From NCBI RefSeq assembly GCF_028858725.1, contig NC_084763.1, positions 20,248,001 to 20,312,000 of the forward strand: a stretch of DNA of 64,000 nt. Direction: 5' to 3'. How positions within the stretch are numbered: position 1 is the first letter of the stretch; every line of letters starts with the position of its first letter. Both the position numbers and the translations under genes were made by a program. This DNA is from Colius striatus. Taxonomy: Eukaryota; Chordata; Aves; Coliiformes; Coliidae. Below, in pieces: positions 1-14,660 of this stretch. The notes beneath the pieces are model-generated. The model had not been told where the DNA came from, searched no databases, and saw nothing but the letters and a program-made list of their open reading frames with translations.

Positions 1-3000
1 ATGCGTTGAACTGAACCTGTTTGCCATGATGTTTCCCACATTTAAAACCTTAAAGTATATTTGTTAGAAGAAATGCTAGTTAGTCTTTCATTCCCTTCCA
101 CAACCAAATTCTTCAGCAGAACAAAAGTGAACATTTACTAGATATTGCCAATCTATAATGAAATTAAAAAAAAATAAAATGGAATATTGTACTTTCAAAA
201 GCACAAACAGTTGATGCTAAAAGTAAAAATCATCTTTTCCAAATGTGGCACACATCAATTTAAGTTTAATTAACAGCCATCTTGTTGCTCATCAGAATAT
301 TGAACAGTTGTTGGCAGATATCTGGAAATACAGTAGTATTTGTAAATCTTTCCCTGTTGTATAATTTCTATTCTAATTCACTTTTTAAATGAGATCAAGC
401 AATTTATAGACTTCAGGTTTGTTCAGGTCTATCGTGCACGCACAGCACAGCAGACACCAGCTTGTTGTCATAGATGAAATCTATGCAAGTCTAAAAATAA
501 CTCTATGAACATATGTGCTAACGTACTTTGAGAGAACCTTTGTTTTCTCTCAACTTAACATAATAAATCAAAGCTGTAGATCCAAGCACATGCTTTTGCA
601 GCTCTTCTTGAACAGTCACGCATCACTTAGAGCAAGAAGGAAACTGATGATATATATACAACACAAAATCTATAGAAAGTACTTATGATAGGATTTTAAA
701 ATTAATATTGTATTTGTAAGAAACCTATCCTTCACTTCTTTAAAAAAACATGCTAAAGCCAGATATGGCTGATAGAGTAATTTTCTGTAGAAAGTTTTTA
801 CCACTTTGAAGGACTTTATACTTAAAAGGGTTTCATACACCTGCTGGGTGATTACTAACTATTTGTTATCTTGTGGTTTGTGTTAAATGAAATGAAGCTC
901 TGTTCACCAGAAGTCTGTTGTCTCAGAGCACCTTGAGTAGTACATGGATCTTATTCCCATTTTTTAGGTTTTTTTTCAATGCCTGGTGTTTAGTGATCAG
1001 AGTTACTTTTATCACCTGAGAAGTAAAGCATGTTAATATCAAACTGAAGAAACATTGCTCTATTTTGGTGTGCTGTGTGTGTTCTATTCAGCATGAAAAC
1101 CTGCTTATTAAATTGGCTCAGACATTAAAAATGTGAAAACAAATTGGTCATGGGGAAGAAACTAAGCTTGTGACTCTTAAAAAACAGCTGTCTATTCTGT
1201 TTAACAATGAAGGGCTATGGATACCAAGGCTGCTGTTGATCAGCCTGACAGAAAGACTGGAGGGAAGGAGCAAGAGCTGAGGAAGCTGATGCTGGTATCA
1301 TCAGTAGAGAGAAGTGTCACAGAGGCAAAATGAGAGGTCATGTATGGAAGTTTAATACATCCACAAAGCCGACAAAAGCACAATCCAAGCCTTCAAAGGT
1401 CTGCATTTCCCTAATTAATGTGTATTAATAAATCTTAGAACAATAACAAGAAATGGTGCAGGAAGAGTGCTATCTGTTTTCTGTTCCGTGTGTCTTGTTT
1501 CTTGGCACGGTGGAACTAAGTGGCAAGGTAGCATTCAAGTCCTCAGTTATTCCAGTGGGATTTTGTCTATTTGTTTGGAACTGATTTAGGTTCATGCAAT
1601 TTTGTCAATTTTTAATATAAATAAAAATCTGCAATCTTAATGCCTTTCCATGAGTGAGTGAAAGAGCAGTCATGTAATTTAGAGTTATACCTTTTAGCTG
1701 GTTTACCTCAAGCCAATTGAATGAGATACTACATTTTCTCTTGCATTTTTTAAAGATATTGTTTCTTCTCAATGTATGTTTTTTGTTGGCCACACTGGTG
1801 TTGGGAAGTATGGCTTGTGCTGATAAAATACAGGTAACTAAAAATGTATCAAATTCAATTTTGGATAAAATAACTCCCAACAGTGTATAATAAAATTAAA
1901 TAAAGGGATGATTTATATTTCTTATATTATGATCTCCCTGCAAATTAGAAGTTTTGGATCATGATGAGAATATTGGAACAGTGATATCCAGTCTTTGCTT
2001 AGTAGACTGATACAACAGCTTTTGTGTGGGATTGACATTGTGCAGGATTTACTGGCTTCCCTTCTGGTTGGCTTCTGAATTTGTTTAGATTATTCTCCAT
2101 ATATGGTCTTCAAATATCGCTAACATATATGAAGTTGAGGTTTTTGTTTGTTTGGGGATTTTGGTGGTTTTTTGGTTTTTAGAAGGTAGTAGGGAAATAG
2201 CCCCAAACATTTGGCCATTGAGACTTTTTTTTTTTTAAATAGCCATGTTGTCATGGTTATTGTAATAGTGAAAGTAGTCAGAGTTGAACAAGCCATTTGT
2301 ATCACTTAGATTGTCTCACTGACACTGTTTCTGAGAGTTCAGGGAGACTCTTGTGAGTGAACTACAAGTAATGGTAACAGTTGGTAATTAGTTACCCACT
2401 GGTTGGTAGCAGCTCCAAACAGTGTTTTGAGGTTGGTTTTGAGGCTGGATTCTGAATTGAATGCATTTTCCTCAGGTGGAATTTAGTGCTAGTCTGAATG
2501 ATATGGGTAGTACTACAAGGCCAGGCCAGAACAAAACACTCCTGTTTGCTTATGGCCTAGTGGGATGCACAGAAAGTGGAAATACCATGGGCTGAGTCTG
2601 ACTTTTTGTCTGTCTGTAAGAGCAACTGAAGAGAGTCAAGATCAGTTTTTTGTCTTACAAAGAACTGTGACTGAAGGCTTCATCTTTAACCAAATCAAAA
2701 CACCCCACCTGGTCTTGAGACTGATTTTTTCTTTTTTAAGGCCTGATCAGCAAGTAAATAACTAAGTCCATGGTATAATAAGGAAGGGGAGGGATTTTTA
2801 GCTTTATTGCTCACCTGTTAGAAAAGATGAATTGCTTGAAGGGAGATAATAGTGAAGAAGCCTGGTGCAGCCTATTTGACAGCACCAGTGCTAATCACAG
2901 ATGAAGCCAGGCCATCTCTACAGGGAGTGCCAACATTGACAGGTTTTTTTGTCTCCTATCAGAAGGTCACAGAGTAGTAGGGCAATGTATTACGTACAAC

Positions 3001-3950
3001 TGCCATATGGCACCACTTGACAATACTGCTGTAATTAAAAATAACAACTGAACACCATATGACTACTGTGGATTTCAAGAATATGTGTTTTCTAATCTGT
3101 CCTCTTTGCAAGTTTCCCATCACATTTCATCTGACTACTTTCATTCAAAGGAGACAAGCTACGCTTTTTTATGTCGTGCAGTTCACAGTAAATCATTAGA
3201 AATATTCAAATACAAATGCAGAAGATAAACACTTCTGACACAGCCAGTAATACCTTTACTGTAAATACTAACAACCATAGCAAGAGGCAAGATACTCACT
3301 TGGAGTATTTAATCCTTTTCAAGGTAATTTTCTAAGGTTAGACTGAAATGCAAAGTGTAAAATGTTAATGGAAGTAATTCTGCTTTTATTTCCTGTGAAT
3401 TATTCAGATCTGAATATTCTACAAGTTCACAGAAGAATCTTGTAAAACTGCTTTGACAGTCAATTATTAGAAGCTCTAAGCAAGTGTAACATGCTGAAGT
3501 ACTGTAACTCAGCTGATTACACTAGCACAACTCAGAGAGTTACTTGTACTACAAAGGTCATTAAGAAAAAGGTAGTTGTGTGTTATGAAGAAAGAAGTGT
3601 ATGCAAGCCCCTAGTAAAGTAGATTATTGTGCAAAAGTTGTAGTACTGGAATCTTGTTTCAGTGATAGTAGTCTTTGCCACATCTGAAACATGTGCTTGA
3701 ATGCTTGGGATGGCATGTAGCTATAAAAAATAATATCAACAACAAGTAGTCCTTTAGCAATTAGATAATAATGTTGGACAAGTTGATTATGAGAGTTTAA
3801 TGATCCAAGACTTGGCACAGGAAGAACTGCTTAAGTGGAAACAAGTGAGGTGACGTGGGCTGGGACTGTAGCACTGAGTGAGGCAATGTATTTCACTTTT
3901 CCTGTCTTGTCCTCATTTTGTCTGCTTATCATTTTCTTCAGGACAGGTAT
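1..3950. other. Non-coding DNA, nothing recognised
   Basis: A+T-rich sequence downstream of KCNH8. Only short random open frames are present, without splice context or family resemblance, and I see no clear repeat. Confidence 0.6.
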
Positions 3951-4220
3951 CACAATGATAAGATAAGGGGCAATGGATATAAACAACTGAAACATAAAAT
4001 ATTTCAAAGAAATACAAGGAAGATTTTTTTTCACTATGAGAGTGATGAAGCACTGGATCAGGCTGCCCAGATAGGTTGTGGAGTTTCCTTCTCTGGGGAC
4101 ACAACCTGGATGAGTTCCTTTGTGACCTACTCTAGGTGGTCCTGCTCTTGCAGGGACATTGGACTAGATGATCTTTCAAGGTCCCTTCCAGCTCTGAAGA
4201 GTCTGTGATTCTGTGATCAT
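3951..4220 (+). mobile_element. Old CR1 LINE fragment, 3' end
   Basis: Diverged CR1 3' terminus. The order ataaggggcaatgg, gcactggatcaggctgccca, ggttgtggagt, ggactagatgatctttcaag, then gattctgtgat matches the end of CR1 ORF2, the 3' UTR and the octamer tail. Several indels break the frame, so it is older than the copies at 25.6 and 29 kb. Confidence 0.85.
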
Positions 4221-7200
4221 CTGCTACTTCATGTGATCTACTGCATGACATCACACACTGGGGTCTTGGGGCAGGGGATGAACATTGAATCATGCCCGTA
4301 CAGTAAGAGTATAATATAGATGATAAGGGTGCTAAGAGCATGTAGATATCATTGTGAGGGGGTTTTGTTGGGTTTTTTTTTTCCCATCTCTTGTAAAACT
4401 GTTGTTTGTTTGTGTTACATGATGACAGGAATAATTTGACATGTAGAGTAGAAGTGCATGTGGATGGATAGATTTCTAGGAGAGAGATGTTAAGGGGAAA
4501 GAAAACAGTGGACAAAGATATGTAAATTTATAAAAACACAACAGATACAAAGACTATTTCACATGGAAGGAAAAATGACCCAGAAATTTTAAGGAACTTG
4601 TCTTCAAAACTTTCATATTAGTCCATATTAGGGATGGATGAGCTGAGAGGGAGAGAAGTGACAAGTTGGGGAAAGGTTTGCAACAGGTGCTTTGATTCAC
4701 TTGCTTGCCTGGTATCTTGAGTTTTATGTTGCATGCAGCATTACATGACAGACTTATAAAAGAGTGTGGTCACAATAACTTGTCTCAGAACAGGAGAATA
4801 AGGCTTTTGAGCAGCTTTTCACACCTCCAGAGGTTCTGTGAGTCTTGTTAATTGAGGTGGCTCAGCAGTCTGGTTTACTGCTCTCAATACCACCCTCCAT
4901 GCAAGCCTGTTGCAGTCAGCCCCACTATAGCAGTATTCAGCTTATTATGAAGGCAGAGTGTATTTATCTTTTGGAAAAAATTAAGGTCTCATTCCTTTCA
5001 AAGGGTAACAAAACCTGCATGCTGCTTAGTGGCCTCCATCCAAGCCTGCCCCTGGTTCTCTGAAAGCATGATGACATTTTCATTAGTTGGCAGGTGACAG
5101 ACAAGCTACAGCCTCAGAAAGCTGGAGAGGCTCCAAATATAAAATATAGATCACATTGTTTTAAACTGAAGTCATTAGTCTACTAGTGATATTATCTGCA
5201 TATAAACCTTTTTTCTATCTTAGCCTTCTGATTCATGTACCTGATTTCTATTTCTTAGATGTCACCATACACAAATCTTTTTCTGTCTATGTTTCTTACC
5301 TGGTTCAAATTTCTCACCATCCAAGTTTCTCTGAATAATTACACAAGGCAGCAAAAAGAGAAGAGGACCCTGTTTCAGGGCTTTTTGCTTTCAGACACTG
5401 GCTTGAATATGTTTTCTGGATGCTCCTTGTTATGCCATGATGCTTCACGTACTGAGCGTTTATGACTCATGTAGAGATTTTATGTAGTGATTCTCTTGAT
5501 AGCTGGAAGTAGATCTTCAGGAGCAGGTTAAAGGTAAGTAAAATTGGCAGAGGCATATGCATAATTGCTTTGTTCTTCAGAGAGCTTAAGTGGCAGACAC
5601 TCAAATGAAAATCTTATTCAGGATCTCATATGAAAGTGAGAGTTGAAAACGAGGGATGTGTACATTGTAAAATAGTCAAGTTCCTTTTGAAAACCAGTAA
5701 AAAATTGCTTCAGTACACAGTGTTGTTACAAACCCCTATTACAAGTTATTTAATAGTGGGTTTGGACCTGAGTATTCCTCTTGGTATCCTCTACTGTTCC
5801 CCCAAAAATGGAACAGTATTTGGATGTGAAAAATTTATAAGGGAAAATCTAAATGTAACAATATAGTAAGTATTGTAAAGGAGTGACAAGACAGGGAGAG
5901 TACTGAAGGGAGGAAAAGTCATAGAGAAGACGTGGTTATTATTTTTGTTCTTTTGTTGAAGTTTATAAACCTGTCAAGGGATGTGACAGAAATGTACAAC
6001 TTCCTTAAACCTCAGCATCATCTCTCTAGTACAAAAAAGAGCAAGGGGTTCTTGTGAAAATGAGTATCCCACTGTATAAATAAAGATTGTGTAGATGTGG
6101 CTTGGACTGCAGATGACTAGTAATGCAGTATGTGATGGCCTCTAAGGATCAGTGTAGTGGAGGCTGTGAAGAAGGCAGAATGCTAACAGCAGCCAGGAGA
6201 GGAGCAGAGGCTGGAAACGTGACAGGAAGTGTGAATCCTCTTGTGAACTATGACACGTGTGCGAATTTTCTTCTGCAGTGTCAAAGAGAGGCCATAAAGT
6301 GTTACCTGAATGTATCACTGTGCAAGGTGTTTATGTCAGGCTGAAAATGAGTTTTCAGTGATTGCTTTATGACTTTTAATTAACTCAGTCTTCATTTACG
6401 AAAGAAAAATAAGTTTATGGTAACACTGCAAAAGCAATGTCACAAGTTTTTGTAGTGCAACTAGTACTCATGCCTTTCCTATCTCACTCCATCAAAATTA
6501 TATACCTCAGAAAAGTAGATGCTGTCATCTTACAAATTATGTGGCATTAAAAGCCTGGACCTTGGTAAATATCCTTGTTTTATTTCAAGGTTTCTTATCA
6601 ATATGTAGCTCTCCATTTTTTTTTCCGTTTTCCATATATTGACAGAGGTACTAATTACAATCTCTCTGTGCACACTGACATTGTTTGTCTGCTTTTTCCT
6701 TTTTAAATTTTGATTTTCTGCTTGCTCTGTGGCAAGGAGTTTGTGTTACTAGCATTCAAAATTGCCTGCAGGAGATGTGTGAATTACCTGGAGAGCAGTA
6801 GAAAGATGGTACATTCATTTCTTACTATAATTGACTAAGATAACAAGGTCACAGTTTTCACCAAGTGTCACCTGGAGCTCAGTTCTGGGGACTGGTGCAC
6901 TTTTTGAAATGGATCATGTAATTCTTGAGCATTTGAAGGGCTTGTGCAAACTAACAGGAGACTGGGTTGTGGATGGTGGTGGCTGGACACCAACTCAACA
7001 AAATGCAGGATATGCACTGATACCAAGCTGGGATGAGAGCAAGCTGGCTTGTTAAATGCTTAGCAAAGTTTGAGAGTCAGCGTGGGCCACTGGAGAGGAG
7101 CTGGCCCGTGACTCAGGAGATCTCATGCCTATTTCTGGTTTCATCACTGGTCTGCTGGATGTCTATCACTAATAAGTCATTTTTCCTGCCTGTGCTGCTG

Positions 7201-10200
7201 CAATATATGTACCTTCAGCAATTTATGTACCTCCGGTATTAAAATAGAAGATTCTGGAGGTATGGATTGTCATAGACTGTGCATGTATACAGTTCATTTG
7301 TGCCTTGTCAGGTCCTGCACTGCTGTTGGCTGTCAAAAATCCCAGAGTCTTTTTAAGTATCATAACCTTTCATGTTTCCCTGGCAGAATATTTAGTGTGG
7401 CCATTCCTGATTCAGGGCATCTATCTGCCTCTTGCCATTCCCTGCAATTACTATCTCTACCAGCTTTATTTTTTAACATACAAAGCTCCCTCATGAACTT
7501 TTGTTTATTTCTTCTCACTTGATTTTCATTGCTCCTTTCCTCTGGAAGTGTTTCCCTCCCCAGAGGCTTATTGTTGGTGCTTACTACCTATTCCCATGTC
7601 TCTTTTGAAAGTTTATCACAATTGACCAGAAAGTTCTTGGCTAGGAGGCAAATTTAAATGGTAGCCAAAGACCAACCCAGAGTATAAAGGTCCTTTACTT
7701 CCTGGACACTGATGTAACTATATCCTAACGATGAAACTTGCTGTGTGGGAAAAGAAGTCATCAAAATGGAAGTTGATCCAGTTGTTAATAGGCTTCCTGA
7801 AGGAAACTTAATTTGGGGGCTGGTTGTTTCCTTCACTTGTGAAATAGTGTGTGTTGTGAAATAGAGTAGACAGAAAATAAATAGAAGAATAAGGAGATGG
7901 TAGGAAAGGATGTCAACTCCAGTTGGACAACCTAGTTTGATTTCACTTTGAATTTTCTCTTTTTTTTTCTTAGATTGGCTCAACTTTCCAGAAGCAGATT
8001 TTAGCCTAATCTTGAATTGTTTGAAATTTAAATATATAGCTGCAGAAGTACATTGTAGGCAAAAATAAATGTGTTTTAACTTGTGGGAAGTATCTCATTT
8101 TGAGGAAGATCAAATTGTTTTTGAAACTTTTGCTGGACTGGGAGTTGGAAAATAATTGTCTTCTGGGTAGATGTGCAGTGTTTTGCTTCCAGGCTTTTAA
8201 CACCTGACTTTGAAATGAATGGAAAGGAACCGTTGAAACAAGAAACTTGTCTTAACATCACAGCTATATGTTTGATACAGCACTGGAATCTTAGAAGCCC
8301 TGTCTCTCATGCTGGAAACTGTAACTGTGGAGAGTACCACAGGAAATTTTGGTTTCCAGTTATAATGACATTTATTAGCTATTCAAGTGTTTCCTTAGAG
8401 AGTTCAGTGACAAAGGTGAGAATGGTGAAGTTTTTTATTGTTATTATGAGTCTGCTCAGGGTGGTATCTGGTTCTTCCCTTAGCTAATCAAGTACTCTGC
8501 TGTGACAGTTCAGGCTTCTCAGGGAACTGCACCTGATGACAAAAGTATTGTATAAATAGACAAGTAGAAAACTACCCACAGGTTGGAAATTTGTGTCCCT
8601 GCAGCACATTGCTTCAGAAGTGAAATGCAAGGAGTTATCAAAGGAAAGTAAGTATGAAATTGTTAGCAACACCCCTAAGTATTAGAAATTTATCTGAAAA
8701 TAGTTTTTGAGAATCGTGTGAAGATGTCTGTTCTGGCAGCATGTTGACTGGATGTGTAGAGAAAAGAGAGATTAATTACATATTGTAAGGTCTTAATTGG
8801 CAGCCATCTGAGTGAAGTATTTTATTTGGAACTAACATGTATAAAATATGCCCCTCCATAGACAATGGGTTAATATATTTTTTCATGTCTCCTCAAAAAG
8901 TTGTTGCTTATGAAGTGAGCTGATTATGACTCCTGTAAAATATGAAAAATACATGCTCTTGCTTGGACTAGAAGATAATAGGAAAGTGGTATCTGTGGTT
9001 TGCAGACTGGCTTTGCTTGCAGAGTGAATGCAGCCTTTCTTGACCTTCAAACACCCAGCTAATTGAAAGCACTTGCAGAAAGAAAATGTCTGTTCACAAT
9101 AGACCAAGCAATGATGGTAAATGTTTTTCAGTCATTCTATAGTGGTTACTAATGGAAAAATAGCAGCTCAAAATATTTAAAAAGAAAATTTTTGGGTAGA
9201 AAAAGCGTAAGAAAGACAAACCCCTGCATTTATTGAGTTAGTATCAATAAAGTACACACTGGAATTTCTGTTTGATGAGGAACCTGAGGAGTTGATGTTT
9301 CAGCTGTATCTGACACAAACAGATTTTTTTGAAAGCTTTTTGAAATCCTTTCTTGTTTAGTTATTTGAAATGAAAGTATTCACTAATGTGCATGTGACAT
9401 AGTTTATGAAACTTAAAAGATGAGTTCTCAGAGTCCTTGAGATTAGGAATTAAGGTTTAGGATTCCTTAGTATATATGGTTGAAATTTCCAGTGCCCTCA
9501 CAATTTTGCATTGCCAAGGTGAAAACCCTGTGGTGTTCTGTACAGTAGGGGCTGCCCTGGAAAACCAAAGTTTGAAAGCCCAAAGACTTACATAAATTAA
9601 CTGGAAACTGTCTATATTTTGTTAAACTTCATTGGCAATTTGCTTACTTTTGGAAGGCATTTCAGGTTCAAGAACTCCAAATTGTCCAGTTAAATCTGTT
9701 TCACCAGAAAATTTCCAGTGAACTGTACTCAGTATACTTCTGTAGCCTGTGAGTTTGTCAAAACTTCCAAGTTTTTTATAAGTTCATAAAATAAATTATG
9801 GTAAGTTATTAGTTTATTACCTCAAACTTTTAGCCCACCAGTTTGAGTGAAAATCTAATTCTGGTGTTTTTGAAAGTTGCATGTGACTGCTTTCTCCAAC
9901 CCCCTCCCCCACCCCCATCAATGCTACTTCAGTCTCAAGATACCAATTTTCTTATTATCTGAAAGAGAGGCTATATTAGCTTTAATGTGGAAGCCCTAAA
10001 GCCTGATGATGAATAGTGATGTTTCTTCTTTGGTGAGCTGCAGACTTAAGCAACTTGTTTTGTTTTTTTTTTTCTTGTGGGCAACAACATGAAGGAGAAA
10101 AATGCACAGAAGGTATGGAACAAAATAACCCTAGGGGAGAAGTTAGAAAACCCACAAAATTACTTTTAGGAAAATGTTAGCTAACAAAGTGGAACGTGAA

Positions 10201-13200
10201 TTGAGCTTGACAATAGTCTGTACTAAGTGTGGATTGCCCCTGAGGAGCTCCAGGTGGCCTGCGGTCTCTCTTGTTCTTGCACTGTTTTGTGGTAAGTCAT
10301 TCTTACTAAGACAAGTTGGGCTTTACACGGGAGAAAATGTCTCCTGTGGAGATTTCTAAAATGCGCTTTAATACCGACTTAATAGATGGACTTGATGCCT
10401 GTTCGAGGGGAATATAGGCCATACAGCTATTTGAAAATACTAAATGCAAATAAGAAAGGAAAAAAAACCCCACTAAAAATAGACTATAAATAGGACTTTC
10501 CTGAAATGAAATGGAAGCTGAACACCAGAAATAATTTTTCCTTGGAGTAACCACTGGAGTAATTGGAGTAATTTAGGTGAAAATAGAAGACTAATTATAA
10601 TAAATTCCCATTTCTAACATTTAGGTCATTTGCACTGTGATGGTGATATTTAGTGGGCAGAACTTGTGTAGAAAAACAAAATAAGGACCCAAGATCAAGA
10701 AAACTGTGACCTGGAATAGGGAGAAGCCTTTCTGAGTAGTTGCATTCTGACGTACCTTAAACCACTAGGCAACTTAAAGTAGGTCCTAGGTTTCTGCCAT
10801 TACCTTCCTGCTAGTTGTTGGCTGAAAGCAAAGATGTTGGAATTTATGTCTGGCTTGCTTTTTTTTTTTTTTTTTTTTTGTTACTGACACTAACAAGAGA
10901 GGAATTTAGCCCTAAAAATGTGATTCCTGAGAGATCTCTTTTGTATCCCTCTCAGCTTCACAGTAATGTCTATGAGCCTTATAGTCAGTAGGCTCTCGCA
11001 GACCTCTTCCTGGGTAGTGGTGATTCTTTCCAATCCCTTGCAGTTACTCTCTGGCTTTGCTTGTTGTTTTACAGATTTTTCTTGTTAAATATTTCTCTGC
11101 CAGTAATGAATCATCATATGCCACTTTGTCAGCCTTCCACTGTTCTGAGGGCTTGTTTATTAATAAGAACAATAACAACAGAAATGCATGGCTTTTTCAT
11201 AGTCATTATTTGCAAAGAACATTGTTCAGCCTGCCTTGCACCTGTGTCATAAATTAAGTCTCCAATAGACACTTAACATCCATGCAATGAATAATAAAAC
11301 TCATGTTTGCTTGGCATCGGCTTAAAAACAATATATTTACACTCTGTGTGGATCAGCAGCTTTAACACTTGTCTGCAAGTTCTGAATGGGATGATGAAAT
11401 TCTTTTATCCTGCACTTAAACCATTTATTTTATTACTCACATGACAGAATTTACATGAGATAAAACAAAACAAGATCAAGATCATGAAACTTGCCCCTAC
11501 AGAGAGAGGAAAAAGGTTATTTTTGCATCACGACAGTCTGATTTAAATCAAATAGTTTTGAGAAAGTAGAAAGTGAAAATGGATTCACATCAATATTAAA
11601 AATTTGGTTCACTCAGGAAAGTTTTGACTGGCTGAAAGTTACAGCCTGGCTGAAGAACTGCAGAAAAACTGTATTTGAGGGAAAAAAATATTGGTTTTTG
11701 CTACTGACATTTACAACTGCAGAAAAATTAAATGTTCCTCTACTCTGTAGAACTCAGCTTAGAGCTGGCAAGGACTCTAGAAATAGTGGGAACTTGTCAT
11801 AAACTAGGCTAGACATGGATATAGCTGGAAACTTCAGTGTTTTAGTGAGAGAGAACTGGAAACTGTTACATTGTGGGAAACTTTCATTTCTCAAATGTAG
11901 TCTGCAGAACAAATGCCACTAACAGTGGTAGGCAGAAAGCAAGCCAGAGAGGCGACAGCTGGCAGATTTAATCACCAAATGGTCTCTGAAAGAACAAAAG
12001 GAAAGTCCTGTATATTTTAGACTTTCAGTAGGGCCATTGCAGAAGGTAACCTTGGTCCAACTGACCACATATAGAGAGATTAAATTAAATGGAAAATAAT
12101 AATCTGAAAGGGTATGGGTATGACACTTTGAAGTTAGATGAATCTAGAGTTGGTCAAGGGCATGAATACAGAAAAGCCTTTGCTTTTTTGAAGTTGGAGA
12201 TATAACAAAGTATCTAGATTCTATATTCTGAGAAAGAGGATAACATTTTTAGAGGCAGCCTCCAGTATGAACATAATTCGTTCACACAAGAAATTGTGAC
12301 TGTGTTAACCTATTCAGCATCATCTGGCAAAATACATAGACTTACCAAACTCTGTTAACAATATGGAATTTCTTGAGATTGTAAATATGAAAGTTAACTG
12401 TAAATAGCTGTGAAAGACCTCATTGCTGCTAGTCTGGGGGGGAACTTGTTCCCATTCCCAAAGCTGCATTCTTTTTCCCTTACTCAGGTGAGTTCTTCAG
12501 TGTATGTTAACTTGTGCAAAGGTTATGCTCAGAAGCAACATTGGACATACTCTGTCCTGTTCCCTCCAGCTTGCTTAGTTTTGATTGCAGTGTTTCTGGT
12601 TTCAGATAGGACCTGAGGTCTTTCTGCTCATGCTTTCACAATGATTGAGGGAAAAGGTGTAAAAGAATTGGAAGCTCAGCATGTAAAACATCACTGAAGG
12701 ACTTTGTCTGCCTTTGCTTGGAAGGATAACTGTAGCAGCAGTGAGACTTGGACAGCTGTACACGTGTCAGCAGATTTACTGTGTACTGCTAAGACATATT
12801 ACCTGCATTCTTGCCTCTGAAAATAACTGACTGAGGCAAAGTTTATCCTCAGAGGCACTAAAATGCACAGGTATTGTCCAGATGTGGTTTTTATCTCTGA
12901 TAGCAGGTTAAGGAAAAGAGCTGTTCTGCTTTTAACCTAGGCTTGCAGGTGTGATATAAAGCTTACACACATCCTTCAGAGACTACATTTTTTTTCCCAC
13001 CTTGCACATATGAAAAGCCTAATAAATTATCAAATTGGCTGGCATAATTCAAGCACCTGCTCCCAGTAACTTAACAAACACTCTTACAGAAACTGCTGTG
13101 CTGTACAGCTCAGACCACGGACAACCCGTCTGACACATCTTGTTTGTAGCTAAGCTATTTTTATACAAAGCACAATGCTGGGAATCCTTCAGATTTAGTG

Positions 13201-14570
13201 TTTGGAAATGCTTTCAGCTTCCCTAGGACTGTGTTCCCTGGGGCAACTGTGTGCTGCTGCCTTGCTGAAGGGCCCTGGAGGAGGTGCGTAGACCCCTGCT
13301 TCCTGGTGCTCCTGCGCTGGACAGAGGGGCCCATGCCCAGGTAGCCTCTGCTCCTGCCTCTCCACAAGCCATTGCAGGATGTCGGGCAGATTTTTTTCAT
13401 ACTCCTTTTTCTCCTTTCTGTGCCACTCCTTGTTTTGTTAGATTGGAAGCTCTATGAACTTCATATTATCCCTGTATTCTGTGATGAATACAACAGACCT
13501 CTGAATTCTTTTCAGCACTCCAGTTCTACCACAATGTGAATAATTAGTAAACTAAACTGCATAAGATGCCATATCTATTCAAATACAATTTTCTTGTTGA
13601 AGTGAAGGGTGGGCAATGCTTCAAAAGACTGTGTGCTACAGATCTAGTGAGGATATTGTTAAATGTCCCTGAGAGTTTTTATGATTCTCCTGTTGTGGTT
13701 TTTTTTTTTGGCCACTAAGTAGCTATATAGACACAAGCTTTTCATACCAACCGGTTGCTGAAAGACTCTGTTCTTACCAACTGCTAAAAAGAATACATGT
13801 GTTTATAAACTGATTTGCATCAGAAATAGGCAGCCTCTTGTCTTGGATGCTCAGTACTTCTCATGTTGCTGCTGTTATATTAAGATAATTTAATCCTAGA
13901 AGAAATCATTAAGAATATTTTTAAAGTATAATATTTTACAAAAGATTTTACAATAATTTTCTGTTTTAAAACAAGCTTTGCCTGGTGCTGAAGGGGTTGT
14001 GAATAAGGAAGATTTGCCTTATCTCTAATATGGTAGAAATGCCAGTACTGTTAGTATACTGTATCTCTATTCATCAGAGATTCTGTGGCACGATCTGTAG
14101 TGCAAACTGGTAATTTTCTATAGGGATAAGCAAGCAAGCGAACACACTTTTTTAAAACCCACAATATCTGCTTAACAAGCACTATTAGCAACCTAGTAAC
14201 ATTTAAAAGTAGTTATGAAATGGTGTAGCATTCAGACAATGTCTATGTTCTCCCCCCACCTTCCCCATTCGATTTCATTGCAAGCAAAGGTGCAGAAGAG
14301 GACTTTACCACTTGTTTTTGGAAAACAGTTTCAGACTGATGTGAATGAGAAAAATAAATTTTCATTTGTGTGCTTATAATTTTCATTTCCTATAGTATAG
14401 GTATAATATGAGAAATTCATACTTTTTTTAATGTACTAACAACCATTTGCATGGTAGCTGAAATACCATTGAAATTTTCCTAGTAAGAATGTGAGCTGTA
14501 TTGCTGTGGATCAGTGGTGTCTAAGGGTGGAAAAAAATCCAGCAGCACTAGATGTGCAGTAAGTTACAAT
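4221..14570. other. Non-coding DNA, no gene recognised
   Basis: No open frame here shows a family motif or a convincing pair of splice sites. A C-rich patch lies at about 9900-9917 (three C5 runs) and a poly(T) run at 10859. The 8173-8487 and 7262-7522 open frames have no recognisable content. Confidence 0.55.
10859..10879. repeat. Poly(T) run of 21
   Basis: An uninterrupted T homopolymer. Similar runs occur at 51764-51781 (T18), 63085-63101 (T17), 48695-48710 (A16) and 46363-46392 (interrupted T). None marks a recognisable retrocopy. Confidence 0.9.
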
Positions 14571-14660
14571 ATCACAGAATCATAGAATGGTAGGAGTTGG
14601 AAGGGACCTTTAGAGATCGTCTAGTCCAACCCCCCTGCCAAAGCAGGTCCACCTAGATAT
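14571..14660 (-). mobile_element. CR1 3'-end fragment
   Basis: About 90 bp of CR1 3' UTR in reverse: tcacagaatcatagaatgg, gaagggacctttagagatc, ctagtccaacccccctgcc and aagcaggtccacctaga. It is severely 5'-truncated, as most CR1 insertions are. The octamer tail is at its left edge. Confidence 0.9.

Noticed and set aside
10859..10879. Poly(T) run as the tail of a processed retrocopy
   Set aside because: Sequence to the right shows no recognisable cDNA, target duplication or open frame. CR1 does not mobilise poly(A) RNA in the way L1 does.
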